From contig SUWI01000010.1 of assembly GCA_015061565.1 (NCBI GenBank), positions 1 through 50,687 on the forward strand: a stretch of 50,687 bases of DNA, read 5' to 3'. The notes below the pieces were generated by a model. The model saw only the letters and a list, made by a program, of their open reading frames with translations. It was not told the DNA's origin and did no database searches. Source of the DNA: Lentisphaerota bacterium. Lineage in GTDB: Bacteria; Verrucomicrobiota; Lentisphaeria; Victivallales; UBA1829. The position numbers and the translations under genes were made by a program. Below are positions 18,541-28,589 of the stretch, piece by piece (positions within the stretch are counted from its first letter, which is position 1; each line of letters begins with the position of its first letter).

Positions 18541-20214
18541 ATGAGAAGCGACATCATGAAAAAGGGTCTGGAGCGCACGCCGCACCGTTCCCTGTTCCGC
18601 GCCACCGGGCTCACCACCAAAGATTTTTCCAAGCCGTTCATCGGCGTTTGCAACTCTTATGTTTCCATCGTCCCCGGTCATGCCCATCTGCAGAAAGTCG
18701 GCCAGATCATCTGCGATGAGATCCGCAAAGCCGGCGGCGTTCCTTTCGAATTCAACACCATCGCCGTTTGCGACGGCGTTGCCATGGGCCATTACGGCAT
18801 GAAATTCTCCCTGCCCAGCCGCGAGATCATCGCCGACTCCCTCGAAACCATGGCGACCGCGCATCCGTTCGACGCCCTGATCTGCATCCCGAACTGCGAC
18901 AAGATCACGCCCGGAATGCTCATGGGCACCATGCGCCTGAACATCCCCACCATCTTCGCTTCCGGCGGCCCGATGGAAGCCGGCGTCGACCGCAACGGCA
19001 AAGCCTGCGACCTGATCACCACGTTTGAGGCCGTGGCCCAGAACAAGATCGGCAAACTCAGCGACAAGGGACTGGAAGATCTCGAAAAACGTGCCTGTCC
19101 CACCTGCGGTTCCTGCTCCGGCATGTTCACCGCCAACAGCATGAACTGCCTGTGCGAGGCGATCGGCATTGCGCTGCCCGGCAACGGCACCATTGCCGCC
19201 ACCAGCCCCGACCGCGTCAAACTCTGGAAAGCCGCCGCCCGCCGCATCGTCGAAATGGCCAAGGCCGGCGGTCCGCTCCCGAAACAGATCATCGATGAAA
19301 AATCGTTCCATAACGCGCTCGTCCTGGATATGGCCATGGGCGGCAGTTCCAATACCGTACTCCATACGCTCGCCGTCGCCACCGAGGCAGGGATTCAGCT
19401 CGACCTGCATAAAATCGACGAGATCAGCCGTTCCACCCCGCACATCTGCAAAGTTTCGCCTTCCTGCAATTACCACATGGAAGACGTCAACCGCGCCGGC
19501 GGCATTTCCACCATCCTCAAGGAAGTCTCCAAGATCAAAGGCAAACTCTATCTGACCAAGAAGACCGTTTCCGGCAAGACGCTCGGACAGATCGCCAAAG
19601 CCGCCGCCGATCCTGACGGCGAAGTCATCCGCAAGCTCGACAATCCTTATTCCAAACAGGGCGGACTTGCGGTCCTGTTCGGCAATCTGGCGGAAAAAGG
19701 CTGCGTGGTCAAGACTGCCGGCGTTTCCCCGAAAATGTATAGGCATACCGGTCCAGCGATCGTGTTCGAAAGCGAGGAAGAGGCCGGCAAGGGCATCCTC
19801 GACGGCAAAGTGAAAGCCGGCGACGTGGTCGTGGTCCGCTATGAAGGACCCAAAGGCGGCCCCGGAATGCAGGAAATGCTCGCGCCCACCAGCTACATCA
19901 TGGGACGCGGACTCGGCGAAAAAGTCGCCCTGATCACCGACGGACGGTTCAGCGGCGGCACCCACGGCGCCTGCATCGGTCACGTCAGTCCCGAAGCTGC
20001 CGCCGGCGGTCTGATCGGATTGATCAAAAACGGCGACATCATCGAGATCGACATCCCCGCGCGGACGATCAACCTGAAGGTTTCCAAGGCGGAGATCGCC
20101 AAACGGAAGAAAAACTGGAAACCGCTTCAGAAAGAGATCAAATCGTCCTGGCTCCGGAAATATGCCCGGATGGCCACCAGCGCCGATACTGGCGGCGTGC
20201 TGAAAGCGGATTGA
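18541..20214 (+). CDS. ilvD: Dihydroxy-acid dehydratase
   Basis: [88 protein letters not shown]. Confidence 0.97.
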   Translation: MRSDIMKKGLERTPHRSLFRATGLTTKDFSKPFIGVCNSYVSIVPGHAHLQKVGQIICDEIRKAGGVPFEFNTIAVCDGVAMGHYGMKFSLPSREIIADSLETMATAHPFDALICIPNCDKITPGMLMGTMRLNIPTIFASGGPMEAGVDRNGKACDLITTFEAVAQNKIGKLSDKGLEDLEKRACPTCGSCSGMFTANSMNCLCEAIGIALPGNGTIAATSPDRVKLWKAAARRIVEMAKAGGPLPKQIIDEKSFHNALVLDMAMGGSSNTVLHTLAVATEAGIQLDLHKIDEISRSTPHICKVSPSCNYHMEDVNRAGGISTILKEVSKIKGKLYLTKKTVSGKTLGQIAKAAADPDGEVIRKLDNPYSKQGGLAVLFGNLAEKGCVVKTAGVSPKMYRHTGPAIVFESEEEAGKGILDGKVKAGDVVVVRYEGPKGGPGMQEMLAPTSYIMGRGLGEKVALITDGRFSGGTHGACIGHVSPEAAAGGLIGLIKNGDIIEIDIPARTINLKVSKAEIAKRKKNWKPLQKEIKSSWLRKYARMATSADTGGVLKAD

Positions 20215-20234
20215 TCAACAGCCGGCGGTTTGAG

Positions 20235-21179
20235 ATGAATTTCTTTCAACAGCCGCTGGCATTGACTTCCCGGTTTACCTTGCCTTCCCGCGCGGTGCTG
20301 TCGCCGCTGGAAGGCATCATGAACCGGGAAAATTTTTTCCGGGCCGCGCTGAACCTGAAACTGATCGATGCCTGGATGCCTCCGTTCATCGGGATCCCGA
20401 AGGACGCGCCTCCGAAAAAGGGAGCTTTGCGGAAACGGTTCCGGATCTTTCTGGATTCCGGGATCCCGTTCACGGTGCAGATCCTCGGCCATGATCCCGC
20501 TTCCATGGCGGCGGCCTGCCGCACCTTGTTCGAGCTGGGAGTCAATTCGGTCAACGTGAATTGCGCCTGCCCGAGTCCCACGGTCGTTTCCAGCGGATCG
20601 GGCAGCGCGCTGCTGAAACAGCCGGAACTGCTGAAAAACATCCTCCAGACCATCCGGACCGCGGTCCCGGAAATGTGCCTGAGCGTGAAACTCCGCTCAG
20701 GGTTCCGTTCGCCCGAGGAACTGCCGGAGATCCTCGCCTCCGTCCGGGAAGGTGGGCCGCACTGGGTGATCCATCACTTCCGCACCGCCTCGGAAATGTA
20801 TGCGGAGATCCCCCGCAGCGAGGCGCTGCGCCGGTTCCGGATCGTCCGCAGCCTGCTCCCGCAGACCGCTTTTTTCGCCAACGGCGATATTCTTACTCCC
20901 GACGATGCGGAATGTTACCGGAACGGATGCGGGTGCGACGGTATTGCAGTCGGTCGCGGCATTCTGCGCGATCCGTTTCTGTTGCGCGCGATCCTGACAG
21001 ACAGGGAACCGGACCATGATCTGCGTTCGGAATTGCTGGCGCAGCTGACCGCGGGGATCGCCAACCGCAGACGGCATCATTTCCAGCTCGAATGTGTGAA
21101 AATGGCTTACGGCGAGGATTCGGACGAGTTCAGGAATTCGCTGAAATCAGTCCAGCGTCATAAATCCGCGCCAGGGTGA
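20235..21179 (+). CDS. dus: tRNA-dihydrouridine synthase
   Basis: LSPLEGIMNRENFF, VNVNCACPSPTVVSSGSGSALL, VKLRSGF, FANGDI, DGIAVGRGILRDPFL. Inner ATG chosen over the TTG at 20211. Confidence 0.85.
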   Translation: MNFFQQPLALTSRFTLPSRAVLSPLEGIMNRENFFRAALNLKLIDAWMPPFIGIPKDAPPKKGALRKRFRIFLDSGIPFTVQILGHDPASMAAACRTLFELGVNSVNVNCACPSPTVVSSGSGSALLKQPELLKNILQTIRTAVPEMCLSVKLRSGFRSPEELPEILASVREGGPHWVIHHFRTASEMYAEIPRSEALRRFRIVRSLLPQTAFFANGDILTPDDAECYRNGCGCDGIAVGRGILRDPFLLRAILTDREPDHDLRSELLAQLTAGIANRRRHHFQLECVKMAYGEDSDEFRNSLKSVQRHKSAPG

Positions 21180-22256
21180 TTTATCCGGCGTCCGGAGCCG
21201 CAGCTGCGCGTTTTTTTTCGCCAGCAGACGGCCGGCCCAGCGGCGGAATTCCAGGATCGACATCATGTCCCAGTGCGGCAATGATTTAAGTTTCGGCCGG
21301 TCCACATGCGAGGCGTTCACACAATAGTGAGGCTGTACGTTTTTCAGTTCGAACACCATGCCGTCTTTAGCCTCGTCCCAATTACTGCGCAACCATTTTT
21401 TCAGGGCGTTCTGGACCGCCATGGAACAGAAACATCCCGGTTGAAGAGTTTTCGAGTTTTTGAGGCTGGATACCGCCCTCGCGTTCTCCGGCCAGTCGAA
21501 AGACGCCAGGTCGAAAACTTTTGCGGCCTTCTTTTTCCGGGGCAGGGGAAGGGCCGTCCAGGCCACGGCCCAGGTCAGACGCCAGTTCCGGCCCGGAACC
21601 GGTTCGTCTTCGTCGCCGCGGACCGGCGTTTTTTCGAAGAGTTTCCACTCCATGCGGAGTCCCTGTTCTTTCTTCGTGATGACAAACCGGGCTTTGCCGC
21701 CGCCGATCCGTTCGGCATTGGTCCAGCGCCACAGGTCATCGCCGATCATCCAGTCCAGCCGTTCTTTCTCCGTCGTCAAGGTCAGACCGAGCGGAGGATA
21801 GGGGGCGTCGAACAGAATCTCGTCTTCCTTGATCTCCGGCCAGTTGCGGCTCTCCTGCATGGCCGGTTCACTGCCTTTCTGCGGCGGCAGGATCAGACTG
21901 ATTTTCCGGATTGCCCCGGAGATCACCATCCCGCCCGCGCTGAGCGTGGTCAGCGGACAGGAAGCGCGCATCACCATATCCATGGTGCAGCAGATCAGAC
22001 CTTCGGAGATCCGGATCTTCCGCCGGATTTCCGGCTCCGCTCCGAACGGGATCGTGTTGACCGTTTCGAACATCAGTTCGCTGCCGTCTTCGGAATTGTG
22101 CAGACGGCGTTTCGAAGCGAGGGACATGGTTTCGTTCAGTTCCCCGATTTCCACCGGCAGAGTCCGCAGCGTGAAAGTTCCCGTTTTCAGGGTATGATCC
22201 GCCACGGACGGCGTATCGGAGGCGAAATGGGCATCAGGCAGATCGGCGGTCAGCAT
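21147..22256 (-). CDS. Hypothetical protein
   Basis: Long ORF on the operon strand, 3 bp from the nitroreductase stop; no family recognised. Confidence 0.65.
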   Translation of the reverse strand: MLTADLPDAHFASDTPSVADHTLKTGTFTLRTLPVEIGELNETMSLASKRRLHNSEDGSELMFETVNTIPFGAEPEIRRKIRISEGLICCTMDMVMRASCPLTTLSAGGMVISGAIRKISLILPPQKGSEPAMQESRNWPEIKEDEILFDAPYPPLGLTLTTEKERLDWMIGDDLWRWTNAERIGGGKARFVITKKEQGLRMEWKLFEKTPVRGDEDEPVPGRNWRLTWAVAWTALPLPRKKKAAKVFDLASFDWPENARAVSSLKNSKTLQPGCFCSMAVQNALKKWLRSNWDEAKDGMVFELKNVQPHYCVNASHVDRPKLKSLPHWDMMSILEFRRWAGRLLAKKNAQLRLRTPDKSPWRGFMTLD

Positions 22257-22259
22257 TTT

Positions 22260-22766
22260 TTACCCCTTGATCTCCACGACTTCGGCCAGCGCTTTGCGGG
22301 AGAACGGACGCGGCGCGCCGGCACCGTAACCGATCGGCGAAAGCGCAAAAGCCGACCACGGCGCCCGGATGTTCAACGCTTCATTCATCTGCGGACGGCT
22401 GAATGCACAGATCCAGCAGGTTCCCAGTCCTTCCGCGGCCGCGGCCAGCACCAGGTGTTCCATGGCGATGGATGCATCGATGTCCGCCGCCGGATCGCCT
22501 TCGAAACGGGTCCAGGATTCGCTTTCGTTGGTCATCATCACGGCGATCACGGGAGCCTGGGCGAGGAACTCGAAACGGCAGTTGGCGCAGATGGTCTTCC
22601 GCATTTCGGGGTCGCGCACCAGCAGCAGTTTGAACGGCTGCCGGTTGCACGCCGTCGGAGCCAGATTCACCGCCTCGGCCAGTTTCTGCAGCTGTTGATC
22701 GGTCACCGCATCCACTTTGTAGGCACGGATGCTCCGGCGGGTTTTCAGCACTTCGTAAAATTCCAT
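22260..22766 (-). CDS. Nitroreductase family protein
   Basis: RRSIRAYK, APTACNRQPFKLLLV, GLGTCWICAF. Confidence 0.9.
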   Translation of the reverse strand: MEFYEVLKTRRSIRAYKVDAVTDQQLQKLAEAVNLAPTACNRQPFKLLLVRDPEMRKTICANCRFEFLAQAPVIAVMMTNESESWTRFEGDPAADIDASIAMEHLVLAAAAEGLGTCWICAFSRPQMNEALNIRAPWSAFALSPIGYGAGAPRPFSRKALAEVVEIKG

Positions 22767-22768
22767 GT

Positions 22769-24343
22769 TCAGGCTCCTTTCCGTTTTCTGAATATTTGAC
22801 GGGCCAATATTTTCACTTCATCGAGTTTCAGCAGGATGGCGAGGGCCAGGTAGAGCACCAGATAGCATAAAGCAGCGCCGGCCATGGCGGGAATGAGTTC
22901 GAATCCCCGGACACCTCCGGTCAAGGCTTTCAGCAGTTGGTAGAACTTCCCTGCCGGATACAGTCCCGGCAGGGAGATCGCGACAAGCAGCAGGAAATGT
23001 CCGGCGGTGGCTTTCAGCGGCACACACCCGAGCTGTTTCTGCAGAATCAGCAGCAGGGTGATGTTGTTCACGTATGAACAGATCACCGTGGCGAGCGCCA
23101 GTCCGCCCTGTCTCAGGGGGAACATCAGGATCAGGTTCAGGATCAGGTTCAAAACGGTGCAGCCGACTCCGACCAGCATCGGGATTTTCATTTCTTTCCG
23201 CGAATAGAATCCGGTCAGCGTGATTTTCAAGGCGGCGAAAGCGGGAATGCCGGCGGTGTAGCAGAAGAGGCACCAGCCGGTTTCCCACAAGGCGGTCCGG
23301 TCGAAGGCCCCCCGGAAAAAGAACAGCCGGATCAGGTCCTGATGAAACATGCCGATGAATGCCGTCAGCGGGACGGTCAGGAACAGAAGATACCGCATGG
23401 AGGCGAATTGTGTCGCCACCAGCGAATGGTAATCTCCGCGCTGCGCCATTGCGGACATTTCCGGGAGGGAGACGGTGCCGAAAGCGACAGCGAACACCCC
23501 GATCGGCAAATTGATCAGCCGGTTGCTGTAACCCAATGAGGAAACTGCATAGGGACCGATCCACAGCGCAAGCGTGCCGTCCGCGATCACACTGAGCTGG
23601 TAGGATAGCGCTCCCAGCAGACCGGGGAGCATCAGACGCCAGACTTCTTTGAGGATCCCGACCTTGATAAAGTTTTTCCAGGTGATCGAGATATGGAAGA
23701 AATTCACTTTCAGCAGGAACAGGATCAGGATCAGCTCAAGAATGCCGGAAAGCAGCACCGCGTAAGCCAGAGCCGAAAGCATCCGGAGCGGCTGGTTCGT
23801 AAACTGCGGACAAAGCCAAAGCAGCGCAACGATCATGCAGATGTTCAGCAGCAGGCTTACCGCTGCCGGCAGGAAAAATACCCGCAGGCTGTTCAGTGCG
23901 GAAGTCGCCATGCCGACCAGACAGATGAAGATGCAGTAAGGTATCAGCAGCGGAATCAGCTGACATGCCAGCACCAGATGTTCCTGCTGGACAAATTGAA
24001 GGACGATCAGCGAGACTCCTGAAACGGCAGTACTGCAGACGCACAGGATCAGCGACATCCAAATGAAGATGGTGGAGAACTGATTTCTGGCGGTATCCCT
24101 GCCGTTTTTTTCGATGCTCTGGGTAATCAGCGGAACCAGCACCGGACCCAGCAATCCTTCGCCGAAGACACGGCGGAACAGGTTCGGGATCATGAAAGCG
24201 AAATTCCAGGCGGAGGCGACCGCGCCGCCGCCCAGCACATGGGCCATCAGGATTTCCCGTACAAAGCCCAGCGCCCGGCTGGCCATCGTGGCGCCCGCCA
24301 GCGAGGCTGTGCTTTTGAGAATGTTCCTTACCGTTGATGCCAT
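22769..24343 (-). CDS. murJ: Lipid II flippase MurJ (MviN family)
   Basis: MASRALGFVREILMAHVLGGGAVASAWNFAFMIPNLFRRVFGEGLLGPVLVPL. Confidence 0.95.
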   Translation of the reverse strand: MASTVRNILKSTASLAGATMASRALGFVREILMAHVLGGGAVASAWNFAFMIPNLFRRVFGEGLLGPVLVPLITQSIEKNGRDTARNQFSTIFIWMSLILCVCSTAVSGVSLIVLQFVQQEHLVLACQLIPLLIPYCIFICLVGMATSALNSLRVFFLPAAVSLLLNICMIVALLWLCPQFTNQPLRMLSALAYAVLLSGILELILILFLLKVNFFHISITWKNFIKVGILKEVWRLMLPGLLGALSYQLSVIADGTLALWIGPYAVSSLGYSNRLINLPIGVFAVAFGTVSLPEMSAMAQRGDYHSLVATQFASMRYLLFLTVPLTAFIGMFHQDLIRLFFFRGAFDRTALWETGWCLFCYTAGIPAFAALKITLTGFYSRKEMKIPMLVGVGCTVLNLILNLILMFPLRQGGLALATVICSYVNNITLLLILQKQLGCVPLKATAGHFLLLVAISLPGLYPAGKFYQLLKALTGGVRGFELIPAMAGAALCYLVLYLALAILLKLDEVKILARQIFRKRKGA

Positions 24344-24349
24344 GGCGGG

Positions 24350-25450
24350 TCACACCGCAAACCGGACGAACACCGAATCCCCGTCCTGCATCACATAATC
24401 CTTGCCTTCGATCCGCAGTTTTCCGGCCAGTTTCGCCTCGTTCCAGGAACCGTGCTTGAGCAGTTCCTCGTAGGACACCACTTCCATGCGGATGAAACCG
24501 CGCTGCATGTCGGTATGGATCTTGCCCGCGGCTTCCGGCGCGGTCATGCCGCGCGTGATCGTCCACGCCCGGCTTTCGGTCGGACCCGCGGTGAAGAACG
24601 TGATGTAATCCAGCAGACGGTATCCGGTCTTGATGACCCGTTCGAGCCCGCTTTCCTTAACACCGAGGTCGTCCAGAAAGACTTTTGCCTCTTCCGGATC
24701 AAGCTGGCCGAGTTCTTCCTCGAGTTTGGCGCAAACCGGCACCACTTCGAACCCGTGTTTTTCCGCCGTTGCGAGCAGCTGTTTCGAAATATCGTCTTTG
24801 CCGAAACTCTTGAAGGTTTCCTCGTCGGTATTGGCGCAGACGAACGCCGGCATCAGCGTGAGCAGCTGGAGGTCGGCGATCACTTTCTTCACTTTCGGAT
24901 CGGTCCGGTCGGGATGCGGGATACTGCCGTTTTCCAAATCTTTTTTGAAGCCTTCGGCGATTTCGAATTCGGCTTTGGTTTCCGCATCGGCATTGCGCAG
25001 CTGTTTGGCGGCGCGGTCGAGACGGTTCTGCAGCAGATCGAGGTCTGCCAGCATCAGTTCGGTCAGGATCAGCTCCAGATCGTGCGCGGGATTGACGTCG
25101 GCGCTGACATGGACGATGTCGGGATCCTTGAACAGCCGCACCACGTGGGCGATGGCGTCCACGCCGCGGATGTGTCCGAGGAACTGGTTGCCGAGCCCTT
25201 CGCCTTTGCTGGCGCCTTCGACCAAACCGGCGATGTCGATGAATTTGAGCGTCGCCGGCACGATCTTGGCGGAATGTTCCATTTTGGCGAGTTCATCCAG
25301 CCGGTGATCGGGAACGGGCACGATCCCCGTGTTGGGGTCGATGGTGCAGAACGGAAAATTGGCCGCCTGCGCGCCCCCTTTGCACAGCGCATTGAACAAC
25401 GTGGATTTTCCGACGTTCGGAAGTCCTACAAAACCACATGCAAAACCCAT
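24350..25450 (-). CDS. ychF: Redox-regulated ATPase / Obg-like GTPase YchF
   Basis: CGFVGLPNVGKSTLFNAL, CTIDPNTGIVPVPD, GLGNQFLGHIRGVDAI. Confidence 0.97.
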   Translation of the reverse strand: MGFACGFVGLPNVGKSTLFNALCKGGAQAANFPFCTIDPNTGIVPVPDHRLDELAKMEHSAKIVPATLKFIDIAGLVEGASKGEGLGNQFLGHIRGVDAIAHVVRLFKDPDIVHVSADVNPAHDLELILTELMLADLDLLQNRLDRAAKQLRNADAETKAEFEIAEGFKKDLENGSIPHPDRTDPKVKKVIADLQLLTLMPAFVCANTDEETFKSFGKDDISKQLLATAEKHGFEVVPVCAKLEEELGQLDPEEAKVFLDDLGVKESGLERVIKTGYRLLDYITFFTAGPTESRAWTITRGMTAPEAAGKIHTDMQRGFIRMEVVSYEELLKHGSWNEAKLAGKLRIEGKDYVMQDGDSVFVRFAV

Positions 25451-25476
25451 AGAAAATATAACTCCTGAAAAGTATT

Positions 25477-25965
25477 TTAATCTTGCTTGTCCATCTGGAC
25501 CGGACGCAGTTTCACGCCTGCCTCATTCAGGATCCGCCGCGAGGTGTCGTCAATGGAATACCGTTCGGCATACACCACTTCCCGGATGCCCGCGTTGATG
25601 ATCATCTTGGCGCAGAGCAGACAGGGACTGAAGGTGGTGTAGAGCGTGGCATCCTTGACGGAAATGCCGTGATAGGCGGCCTGGACAATGGCGTTTTCCT
25701 CGCCGTGACAGCAGAGGCACTCTTCCAGTGCGGTGCCGCTGGGGGCGTCGGACGAACAGCGGGGACAGCCGCCTTCGTTGCAGTTTTTGATGCCGCGGGG
25801 AGTCCCGTTGTATCCGGTGGAAATGATCCGGTGGTCCTTGACGATCACGGCCGCCACCTGACGCCGGGAACAGTTGCTCCGCAGGGCCACCACCTGGGCG
25901 ATCCGCATGAAATATTCATCCCACCCGGGCCGTTTCAGCGGCTGATGACAGTGTTTTTCTGACAT
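25477..25965 (-). CDS. dCMP deaminase family protein (ComEB type)
   Basis: CCHGEENAIVQAA and FSPCLLCAKMIINAGI zinc motifs; STGYNGTPRG. Confidence 0.9.
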   Translation of the reverse strand: MSEKHCHQPLKRPGWDEYFMRIAQVVALRSNCSRRQVAAVIVKDHRIISTGYNGTPRGIKNCNEGGCPRCSSDAPSGTALEECLCCHGEENAIVQAAYHGISVKDATLYTTFSPCLLCAKMIINAGIREVVYAERYSIDDTSRRILNEAGVKLRPVQMDKQD

Positions 25966-25987
25966 ATTGCAAATCTCCTGATTCGAG

Positions 25988-26617
25988 TTAGCGTTTTTTC
26001 TGCGTTTTTTCCGTTTTCACTGCCTGGAAGTTCACCGGCTGATCCCGGTAGAAGAGCCGGCAGAATTTCCGGATGAACTCATTGCAGTCCACCTTGGCTT
26101 CTTTCTGGGCGTCCGGCACCGTGATCCGCAGTTTCACGATCCGGTCGCCGCAGAGGATCATCACCAGGTCGGACTGAAAGGTTTCCTCACCGTCCGAACG
26201 GAGTGAAAAAGTGTCCCAGCGTGCCGGATAATTTTTATCGGGAAATTCTTTCTGCCCGGCAAGTTCGGATTCCTTCACATGTTCGGAAATGGTTTCCAGA
26301 TCCAGGACTGTCTGGCGTGCTTTCAGGTAATGCTGCTGGAATTCCTCCGGCGGGATGACCCCGGGTTTTTCATCGAGGGCATAAATATAGATCCCGGCAG
26401 AGCAGCCGGCCTGCATGCCGTCATACCGGATCTGCGTGCCGACCACCGGATTGGAGCTGATGCGGATCTCCGTTTTCTGGAAATTCCCCAGTTCCGGCGG
26501 GAAGACGATCCCCGTGTTTTCGTCCGAAAAGGGGGTGTCCTTCGGGAGTTCTTTCCGTTCAGCCGCGGAAAGCAGGCCGGAGCTCAGCACGGTCAGCAGG
26601 AGGATCCGGAAAATCAT
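25988..26617 (-). CDS. Secreted hypothetical protein
   Basis: Signal peptide MIFRILLLTVLSSGLLSAAE; GGAGG before the inner ATG at 26617. Confidence 0.6.
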   Translation of the reverse strand: MIFRILLLTVLSSGLLSAAERKELPKDTPFSDENTGIVFPPELGNFQKTEIRISSNPVVGTQIRYDGMQAGCSAGIYIYALDEKPGVIPPEEFQQHYLKARQTVLDLETISEHVKESELAGQKEFPDKNYPARWDTFSLRSDGEETFQSDLVMILCGDRIVKLRITVPDAQKEAKVDCNEFIRKFCRLFYRDQPVNFQAVKTEKTQKKR

Positions 26618-26619
26618 GG

Positions 26620-28005
26620 TCACACCTCCGGTTTTTCAGCCAGATGCCGGTTCCAGAATTCCAGCTGCTGTTCCACCTGGCGGTATCCGGTGGCGCCGAA
26701 GACATCGCGTTTTTCCACTGCCCGTTCCGGCGAAAAGAGTTTCAGCATCTCCTCGTCTGCTTCCGGGAACACCGATTTCATCTCTTCGAGCGTCACTTCG
26801 TTCAGTTTCTTGCCGTGTTCCGCGGCGAAACGCACCAGCGAGCCGACTTTGTGATGGGCATGGCGGAACGGCACGCCTTTGCGCACCAGTTCCTCGGCCA
26901 GGTCGGTCGCCATCAGGCCCGGGTCCGAAGCCGCCTGCAGCATCCGGTCCGGAAACACGGTCATCGTCCGGATCATTTCCGGATAGACCGAAAGGATCCC
27001 GTGCACCGTGTCGATCGCGTCGAACAGGCCTTCCTTGTCCTCCTGCAGATCGCGGTTGTAGGTCAGCGGCAGCCCCTTGCAGATGGTCAGGATGGACATG
27101 AGCGAGCCGTAGATGCGGCCGGTTTTGCCGCGGGAAATCTCGGCGATATCCGGATTTTTCTTCTGCGGCATCAGGCTGGAACCCGTGCAGAAGGCGTCGG
27201 AAAAGACCATGAACGAAAATTCCTGGGACATCCACAGGATCAGATCTTCGGAGAGCCGCGAAATGTTCATGGCGAAAATAGACAGAGCAGCGAGCACTTC
27301 GCAGGTGAAGTCGCGCGAGGCGACCGCGTCCATGCTGTTCCGGCTCATTGCCGGGAAATCCAATGCCTTGCGCACGAATTCACGGTCGATCGGCAGCGTG
27401 GTGCCGGCGATCGCGCCCGAACCCAGCGGCAGCACGTTCAGCCGCTTGCGCGCATCCAGCAGACGCCCGATATCGCGTTCGAACATTTCCGCATAAGCCA
27501 GCAGATGATGCGCCATCAGCACCGGCTGGGCGTGCTGCAGATGCGTGAAGCCGGGAAGGATGGTCCGTTTATTCTTCTGCGCCTGTTCCACCAGCGCTTT
27601 CTGGAGGGACCTGATCGCATCGGCGATCGCAAGGATCTCGTCGCGCAGATACAGCCGGATATCGAGGTTGACCTGATCGTTCCGGCTCCGGGCGGTATGC
27701 ACCCGGGCACCTTCGTCCCCCAGTTTTTCGATCAGGGCGGACTCGATGTGCATGTGGATGTCTTCCAGCTCGCTGCTGAAAGTGAAATCGCCTTTTTCGA
27801 TCCGTTCCCGGATCCGGTCCAGTTCCGCGCAGATCGCCTCCGCGGAGGCGGCGGGAATGATACCGGCTTCGGCCAGCATCCGGGCATGCGCCTGGCTGCC
27901 CTGGATATCGTGTTTATATAAGCGGCGGTCATACGAAATCGATTCCGTGAAGTTCCGTACGCTTTCCGCTGCACTTTTGGCAAATCTGCCGCCCCATAAT
28001 GCCAT
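26620..28005 (-). CDS. argH: Argininosuccinate lyase
   Basis: MALWGGRFAKSAAESVRNFTESI, ARSRNDQVNLDIRLYLRDE, GSSLMPQKKNPD. Start after GGAGAGG. Confidence 0.97.
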   Translation of the reverse strand: MALWGGRFAKSAAESVRNFTESISYDRRLYKHDIQGSQAHARMLAEAGIIPAASAEAICAELDRIRERIEKGDFTFSSELEDIHMHIESALIEKLGDEGARVHTARSRNDQVNLDIRLYLRDEILAIADAIRSLQKALVEQAQKNKRTILPGFTHLQHAQPVLMAHHLLAYAEMFERDIGRLLDARKRLNVLPLGSGAIAGTTLPIDREFVRKALDFPAMSRNSMDAVASRDFTCEVLAALSIFAMNISRLSEDLILWMSQEFSFMVFSDAFCTGSSLMPQKKNPDIAEISRGKTGRIYGSLMSILTICKGLPLTYNRDLQEDKEGLFDAIDTVHGILSVYPEMIRTMTVFPDRMLQAASDPGLMATDLAEELVRKGVPFRHAHHKVGSLVRFAAEHGKKLNEVTLEEMKSVFPEADEEMLKLFSPERAVEKRDVFGATGYRQVEQQLEFWNRHLAEKPEV

Positions 28006-28195
28006 GATCAACCTCTCCGTTTCCAGCATTTTCAATAATTATATACAATCAATATAGCATTCTTTTCCCGTTTCGGAAAGCTGAAACCCGAAAAAATGCC
28101 ATATTTTTCAAAAAAAAATAACATTTCCCTTGTTTTCCGCGAAGAATCTGCTATATTTCCTTACAGACAACATTCTAACCAAAGGAGATTGAAAG

Positions 28196-28522
28196 ATGAA
28201 AAGACTCGCAAAGGTTCTCTTTTATTCCGTCGCCGTGGCTGCGTCCGTCCTGATGACTGTCGGTTGTTCCACTCCCTATCCGTTCGGCACCCTCTACACC
28301 AAGGTCGACCTCCCGGTCGCGGTGGGCAACAGCGAACTGCAGTGGTCCCGCAAGGGAACCGCCAGCTGCTACAGCATCCTCGGCCTGATCGCCAACGGCG
28401 ATGCTTCGATCAACAACGCCTGCAAGAACGGCGGCATCACCAAAGTGTCCTGGGTCACCTACAGCGTGAACAACATCCTCGGCGCTTACGGTATCTACAC
28501 CACCACCGTTTACGGCGACTGA
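28196..28522 (+). CDS. TRL-like family lipoprotein
   Basis: Lipobox-like VLMTVGC; GTLYTKVDLPVAV, KGTASCYSILGLIANGDASINNACKNGGITKVSWV. Confidence 0.8.
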   Translation: MKRLAKVLFYSVAVAASVLMTVGCSTPYPFGTLYTKVDLPVAVGNSELQWSRKGTASCYSILGLIANGDASINNACKNGGITKVSWVTYSVNNILGAYGIYTTTVYGD

Positions 28523-28540
28523 GTTTACTGAAGCTTTTCC

Positions 28541-28576
28541 AAAGACGCATTTCGATCCGGAATGCGTCTTTTTTTT
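28541..28576 (+). terminator. Rho-independent terminator after the TRL-like gene
   Basis: AAGACGCATT-tcgatccgg-AATGCGTCTT followed by a T-run. Confidence 0.9.
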
Positions 28577-28589
28577 CCGTTCCCGCGTA

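Noticed and set aside
18472-19983. 503-aa - strand ORF
   Set aside because: Antisense of ilvD; Gly/Ala/His-rich shadow.
26644-27921. 425-aa + strand ORF
   Set aside because: Antisense of argH.
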